Source: Lingula anatina (taxonomy: Eukaryota > Brachiopoda > Lingulata > Lingulida > Lingulidae). Taken from it: 64,000 nucleotides of DNA. Made by a program: the position numbers and the translations under genes. The notes beneath the pieces are model-generated. The model was given only the letters and a program-made list of their open reading frames with translations, did no database searches and was not told where the DNA came from. This document shows, in pieces, positions 57,842-64,000 of the stretch (the first letter of the stretch is position 1; every line of letters starts with the position of its first letter). The DNA lies in the NCBI RefSeq assembly GCF_001039355.2, contig NW_019773592.1, positions 226,001 through 290,000 of the forward strand, in the 5' to 3' direction.

Positions 57842-59113
57842 ATGCCCAACACCACCTTGATATTGAATGAAACTTTGGAGGGGGACGTAGTTTCACTGAA
57901 CGGATCAAATATGGCCGCTCCCCCCTGTCAACGCATGAGCTGCGTCGTCTATATCGCCGTAGAAGTTTTGATATCGTTGATATCGATAACGTCGAATTGT
58001 TTTGTCATTACTGCGTTTTGGAAGTTCAAGTGGCTTCGGTCGAACACTAACATAGCCATTGTGAGCTTAGCACTGGTTGACGTTTTGACAGGTCTAATCG
58101 GCATGCCTTACAATATAGTCATAGCATACCTCGTCGATGTCGTTCCAGCACTGCATCATTTAGCTTTGAATGAATACTTCTGCTTGGGAAAACTGGTGAT
58201 AGTGGGTACGTTCCTTGGACTTTCATTGCTTATACAGACTCTGATTTCCTTTGAAAGATACGTCAAGATATGCTGGCATACTCACTATCAAAGAATTTTG
58301 CCAAAAAAGAGATTTTATTTCATCACTGGTATGTGCTACTTGTATTTGTTCATTCTGAATTCTGTACCCTTAATGGGATGGAATAACTGGACTCCGGGGG
58401 TGGAGTGTAGGGCAGATAAGGTAATGGCAGGTTTCGTGCGTTACCTTGGATCACCACATATTCCTATTTGCCTGTTATTTGCTTTAGGTTTCTACATCGC
58501 AATATTTAGAAAAGTCAAGAAACAAAAACAACAAATTGGGCAATACGGCAATGCATTGCAAGGCACTTCATCGCACGGGATGCAAATTGTTACACCGGAA
58601 AACCAAACAGCTAGTAACAGCATGGCGCTGAAATTTCCATCAGCTGCAGGCCCATCAACGTCGCTCAATGCGACAACCAGCCTCGGAGGTCTAAATACGG
58701 TTTCCGGTGTCATCTCGGGAGCAGGTATGGGAGGTGAAAGTGGAATAACCGGTTCCACTGATATGGTGTCATTGGAGGCGACTACGTCCAGGGGAGGTCC
58801 TTCTGCGTCTCACGCCCGCTCTGACGAGTCAGCAAGGGTGACAATCAACGTATCGACCAGCAATACGGAGGCCAAGCTTGCAAAAATGACTGCAGCTACT
58901 CTCGGGTGCTTCTTTGCTCTGTATTGTCCATATCTAATGATATTCTGGTGCGAAAAATATTTTGAGAAGGGTAGTTTGACATTCGCTGTACTTAGAAACA
59001 TTGCTATTGAATTTATAGCGTTAAGTTCAGCAATTAATCCGTTCATATACGGTTTCATGAATTCCAATTTCAGGAGAGCATTTTCCAAAATGTTTAAATG
59101 TAATAAGACATAA
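57842..59113 (+). CDS. Class A GPCR, adenosine-receptor-like, single exon
   Basis: This 423-residue seven-helix receptor ends in TAA. The N terminus has sequons at N3, N9 and N20. TM1 contains N52 (1.50) and TM2 D80 (2.50). C114 at the top of TM3 can pair with C189 in loop 2. The TM3 end is ERY (138-140), a conservative DRY variant. TM4-loop 2 has PLMGWNN, reminiscent of PMLGWNN in adenosine A2 receptors; TM5 has Y218. A long Ser/Thr/Gly-rich third loop (about 224-347) follows. TM6 has ALYCPY, with Tyr361 where the toggle Trp of CWxP usually is. TM7 has NPFIY (399-403), then a short basic tail. The start is the first ATG of the frame and gives a normal N terminus. The ligand is unknown; adenosine-like is the best guess, and an orphan invertebrate amine or lipid receptor remains possible. 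Confidence 0.9.
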   Translation: MPNTTLILNETLEGDVVSLNGSNMAAPPCQRMSCVVYIAVEVLISLISITSNCFVITAFWKFKWLRSNTNIAIVSLALVDVLTGLIGMPYNIVIAYLVDVVPALHHLALNEYFCLGKLVIVGTFLGLSLLIQTLISFERYVKICWHTHYQRILPKKRFYFITGMCYLYLFILNSVPLMGWNNWTPGVECRADKVMAGFVRYLGSPHIPICLLFALGFYIAIFRKVKKQKQQIGQYGNALQGTSSHGMQIVTPENQTASNSMALKFPSAAGPSTSLNATTSLGGLNTVSGVISGAGMGGESGITGSTDMVSLEATTSRGGPSASHARSDESARVTINVSTSNTEAKLAKMTAATLGCFFALYCPYLMIFWCEKYFEKGSLTFAVLRNIAIEFIALSSAINPFIYGFMNSNFRRAFSKMFKCNKT

Positions 59114-61920
59114 TCACCAACGCTTGAAAATAGAAAACATTTAATATTCCCCTTTCCCTTCCCCTTTAATTAAACTTGTATATAATGCTACCAATCGTTG
59201 TATTGACTTTAAGTGGCGTTAAGGCAATCTGTAGAGATGTTACAAAGTAAAAAACAACACAGTTATGTACTTGATTTATAATTAGGACTTATCTTTAAAA
59301 TATCACGACTAGCATCACAACATTGGGTTGCAAAGTCGGTATTGATATTCATTAAATGTAGGGCACTCAATGAAAATAGGATTAGCTTTCTAATGGAAAA
59401 CCCTTCTACTTGACACCAGCGTGAGGATCACACTATGAAGCTGGATGAGTGTCCACGCCTTAATTCACATTGAGAAACAACTGTTCGCATACCCTTGAAT
59501 ACCTCAGGTAAAACATCTTTGTTCTTTATATGATATGATTGAATACGCAGACAAAATATAATATCTATGTCCGAGGAACAATCACAATGTTGCCCGGATA
59601 GACATCTGTAATTTTCATCAGCTTAAATATATATATATATATATATTGTTATTTGATATACGTATAGCTTATATTATTCTTTTTTTGGCATGTGCTAGGA
59701 TCGTTAAAATAAATAAGTTATTAACTTAGTCGTTAAGAAATGGGGCGGTGATTTCCCTATTACATTGTAGTTGTATAATCTATCCTCATATTAATTCATA
59801 TATTGTGGTGGTCACTAACAGTGGTATATTTGGTTACTGTTTTGATTAAAAACATATTCTATTTATTCCAAACTGTTTACACAATGTTTTGAGGATACAA
59901 AAATGAATACCTAAAGGCGACGTAGCCTACATATACGCTTGCTGCTATTCATTTGGTTGTTAGTCGTGTTAAGGCTGTTTTATAAATTTTGTTTGTAATT
60001 TCGATGTAATCAGCTCGTAGTCTTTCTGAGATCCATGCAAAATAACCAAAAACAACAATTAGCTGGCAAGATTAAACAACTGGCGTATTCCTTATAAATC
60101 TCTAACTCTAATGAGATAAATATACCTCTGGTGTGATTCAAATGCTTCAATTTCTTCAACTGTTTCAACAAAAAAAGTTGTCCTCCGTGTTATGTATTTG
60201 ATATCAGCCATGAACTGTCTGAGTTCCTCTCATGCCTTTTCAAAAATTTTTTTCTAGTTCAAATCTGTCAATATATAAAAGGGGCAAAATAGAAATTATT
60301 TATTGAAATGTCAAGAATTGCTTTTACAAAAATTATAAAAGGATTAATCTTATCTTAATGAGAAATATGTGCGAATTTGGGTTATCGGTATCATGCTATT
60401 CATATGAAGCTTACATGTACAAGTATGATCCGAAATATACCAATATTGTTGCGTAACGTATTGTTTTTAGTTGCTTTCTATCATTTATATGAAAATTTCC
60501 CAAACTTTTCCAATTTTCCCAATGTTTCATATTAATATATAATATAATGTAATATACAATTGTTGTATGTCCCTGCAATTTGATGAAGGCATCAAAACAT
60601 ATTTTTGAGTTATGTAGCCTTAGCATGCTGCTCTTCGTTTCCTTTTTAAATTATGACATAGCTTGTTCAGATACTTGAATTTATCTCCCGCTGTAATGTT
60701 AAGTTCACGAAGCAATTGTCAACAGATCTGCTTCATTGTCCAATAGGTTATCGCTGGTTTTTGTTCAGTACTTGTCCCTGCATTTGTGCGACATGCTATT
60801 GAAACAGGAGTCTTCAACATCACCTTAATCTTATCACCTCTAGCAAGAGTAATTTGCTAAATATATGCCGTAATCAGAAACAAACTGTGCTCCCCTGTTG
60901 TTTCCTGCGCGGCAGACCGATTGTCATATACAGTAGATGACATGCTAAGTACCAGCAGGTGCTTGTCCGATAATTAGTTTTAGGGGAATTACGTTCACCA
61001 TGAAATGATCAGATGAGAAACAGGATGTCTAATTAAACGGTCTAAAACATCGTCTTACAGTTGTAATTAGGTAAGGGCTTAACATAAATCGATATATGAT
61101 TTTAAACAATCGGCCCAAACAAGTAATGAGCATGAAGACGTATGTAAGTTGTCTGTGTCAGGCCTAGGGAGACCACAACGTTGTCGAAAACCCTGGATAA
61201 ACATGTGTTATTATTATCAGCTTTCAGAACAGGAAAACAAACTTCTTTACAGTAGCAACAGCTAAAGAGAAAATAACACTTAGTCTGATTACATGTTTAT
61301 TATAAACTATCCACTTACTGCAATAAAGTTCACTTATTTTGAATTTGCCCCCCATAACATTAGTATATATAAACATTGTTATCTAATTTAATTAAAAATA
61401 TATATTAAAACTGGTTACTTAATGTTTTGAAGGTTAAAAATATCGAATAAATGTCCTAAATTCAAAGTACGTGCACTTACTGTTTTCATGAGTAAAGTTG
61501 TTGTCAAAGTAACTTTATCAACCTTGTGTGTAATAACGATGTAAAAAATATATCGGAACGTGAAATAAAAATTAAAATTACATGACTCCGAACAAACGTT
61601 ACCCATAACACACGTTACCATTTAAAAAAAGGAAAAAAATACATTGAATATAAAATAAGGTTTTTACTGTGCTAAAATATATGACAGCATCCAGAACAAC
61701 AAGAAAGTGTCAAATATGTGGTTATATTAGATACCATGAAATAAACAGGTAATTTATTTTGTAAAACCTCTTTCAGCTTTATTTCGACTCTCATAAAGCA
61801 AAATTGAAATCCAAAAACGAATAAGCAAAGTGGAGCTTTGAGAGGACCTCATGACGACTTAAGTTTGTGAACACTTCAGATGGTCCCTCAGTGTCTATTC
61901 TATAAATTTGGACTCTAGTC
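59114..61920. other. Intergenic, no gene recognised
   Basis: The GPCR 3' UTR lies at the left; no convincing poly(A) site could be chosen. A (TA)n run is at 59627-59646. The rest is AT-rich with no supported exon. Confidence 0.5.
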
Positions 61921-61924
61921 GTCT

Positions 61925-62112
61925 TTGTCAATGTCACTACATACACAGCCTGGGTAGTGGTTGTGATAGTCAAAGATAATGCATCGTCAATTGCTCTTTT
62001 TGGTACACTTACATAAGGCGTATCTGTTATTTAATATTGCCGCATACAATGAATCAGTTACGCCTTCAGGATTTTATTATGAAAAAAGGTTCGAATAAGT
62101 ACGTCTCGCAGT
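61925..62112 (-). pseudogene. Relic third copy of the secreted-protein Cys exon
   Basis: The minus strand reads NPEGVTDSLYAAILNN then YALCKCTKKS, collinear with NPNALTDSLYALPFN and KICRCDKK of the intact exon at 45681-45878. After a frameshift AIDDA (compare AVDNM) follows, and in another frame SDIDKDD then stop (compare SDIDGKR). DNA identity is plain over CATACAATGA(A/G)TCAGT. Frameshifts and the missing flanking exons make it a relic. Confidence 0.65.
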
Positions 62113-64000
62113 TAGAAAAAACACATTTACTCTATAGATTTAGAGGTGGATTTCATGTTCCTGTTTTTGTCAAGAGTAATGTTGTTTGGGATATGTCGAT
62201 CTGATTTAAACACCAAGCTATTCTTTTGTATTTCACAAAACGTTTTAATAATAATTGCCCCTATTCAAACATTTGCCTATTTAGCAGCGACGTCAAACAT
62301 GAAGTATCTTTTTTTCAAAGCTACATTGAATTCAGAACAAGTGGATATCTAATTAAGAGCAATGTTGAAAAACACAGCCTTGTGTCTGCCAATAAGTTTC
62401 AGCGGCAGAATTAGAAGAAAAAGGTAATTATACTTGGATTAAATGCGACTAATCCTCAGAAGCCATCAAATACCCACTGTGGTTTGAAACATCTTCTCAA
62501 CATGAGAAAGCAGACAGTTTGAACTCAGTATACATATTCTGTTGTATTATATTATTTTCATACTTCATCAATTCATTCAGAAACAATCATCACATTTTAA
62601 AATTATCTTCTAAATAATCACAACTTAAAAAAGCATTTGTTGTAAACTTAAGGCGCGAACCAAATAAGGTCTCCTCCCTGATCTTTTTGTACTACCTTTG
62701 TAATAAAGTACGAAATGTAAAAAATGATAATGAAAAAAAATCAAACTATACTGCGCTACCAGTAAATGACAGTGCATTTTTAGCTTTTTTAATCTCAACG
62801 GTATCAAAACACTATACCTTACCTAGCATATATGGCTTTAGCTATACCTATACAAGCAGTGGACTTCAGAATCTATTTACTCCATCAATTAATTTACTTT
62901 ACCAAGTATATCAAGGCAACAGCACCTGATGATATCCAAGCTTGCACCACACATTAGCATACATCTAACACTCTTAACTTTGCCTTGGGGCTTTCATCGA
63001 ACATGTGCTCATATTTGACCCAGGTAATAAGAAATTTTCATTAAAATTATTACTGCGTGGAAAAAAAGCAAAATGTCTACATTTAAGAATTTAAAAACCG
63101 ATATCAATTCCTCGCGGTGTGACAACTATGTTGAGCAACAGTTAAATTACAATGCTCTTCATCGGAAATAAAGCAGCACGAAACATCGTAATGATAAAGA
63201 TTAGTTTTGTCTGGATACAAGGTCCATAATACCTTAAAACCTTGGAAATGTTTTGATGGGTTTGATTAACTATGGATGACCAAACTGTGAAACTGCATGT
63301 GACACCGCAGGGACTGGGATGGCGGTAGGAGTGTTATGTCACAAAGTGCAGCAGGAGTTCAAGGCGATTTGCAGAGCTCCAGGAACTTATTAGGTGTTAT
63401 TATTGAATGGCGTATTTCCATCATACCGTCCTGTTTTTATTGCAGTAGTATTATTGTGAAATTTTTATGAATAAATTATTTTTGTATATTTTCTGCAATA
63501 TTTCAGTAAATCAATGTCATTTTGTTTACTTCAGAGGCTGAACGGTCCGTTTTCTAACCGATAAGCGCCAAGGGTGACCAGGGCCAGACAATAAGCGTCA
63601 TTAAAATATAAGATATCACTGGTCTGCGTATTTCTCTTTTGCGGCCAAGTCGCTAGCCTTTCCGCATTGTTTTGATGTTGAATTTGCGAGATATCCACTC
63701 CACTGACGTACGTTTACTTTAAAAAAATTGTTACTGTACAAGCTATCGTAAAGTAAGCAATGTTTTTTTTTTCTTTTTTTAAGGCATAGATAAATGATTT
63801 GTATAATTTTTATACTCAAATTTACATGCATGTATACATTTCAGATAATTTTCCTAATTCTGCTACTTACTGTTTATCGAAATATATAATGATTCTTAAG
63901 CAACACCCGTTTAATCCGGTTATCAATAAATGACCAGATGACTATAAACTGTTTAATCGACTAATATACATACGTATGCCCTTGGATGTAAATATTATTG
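62113..64000. other. Intergenic, no gene recognised
   Basis: No supported exon, RNA gene or bounded element was seen. Short poly-A and poly-T tracts are the only repeats. Confidence 0.5.

Noticed and set aside
58492-59088. 88- and 92-residue minus-strand frames
   Set aside because: They are antisense to the GPCR third loop and helices 6-7.

Overview
This window is nuclear DNA from an animal, most likely a marine invertebrate. It is AT-rich, its genes are split by spliceosomal introns (one over 20 kb), and it carries many microsatellites, G/C homopolymer runs and small DNA transposons. I cannot name the species. The TRIM-NHL relic, the adenosine-receptor-like GPCR and the apparent high heterozygosity fit many marine deuterostomes or lophotrochozoans.

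Region by region. 1-5.5 kb: gene-poor, with one tRNA-Thr(AGT) at 3474-3547. 5.6-42.2 kb, plus strand: one complete SR-protein kinase gene (SRPK) that I could assemble from 15 coding exons into an uninterrupted 696-residue reading frame. Two tiny 5' exons at 5623 and 5735 are separated from exon 3 (32088) by an apparent 26.3 kb intron. That intron holds two TTAA-flanked MITEs, an N gap, and a 5.4 kb direct duplication whose junction is a single N. The duplication is probably two haplotypes placed in tandem. 44.3-49.8 kb, minus strand: an unrecognised small secreted protein gene with a TATA box, a 5' UTR exon, a signal-peptide exon, a Cys-rich exon, a second Cys exon and an EF-hand-like last exon (143 residues). 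Its exons 2-4 have been duplicated as a cassette; the second cassette is decayed, and a third relic lies at 61.9-62.1 kb. 51.0-53.4 kb: a fold-back PIF/Harbinger-like MITE followed by an intronless TRIM-NHL pseudogene that has lost part of its RING, is interrupted by another MITE and carries frameshifts. 53.9-54.5 kb: a Tc1/mariner transposase relic. 57.8-59.1 kb, plus strand: an intronless class A GPCR (423 residues) resembling adenosine receptors. 59.1-64 kb: no gene recognised apart from the relic exon.

The genes are not obviously connected in function. SRPK phosphorylates RS-domain splicing factors, the secreted Cys-rich/EF-hand protein is of unknown role, and the GPCR is a membrane receptor. 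The most original content is the secreted gene family with its duplicated exon cassette, and the unusual splice sites of SRPK: tandem in-frame donors, a donor triplicated by a 64-bp repeat, and an ambiguous GC-AG junction.
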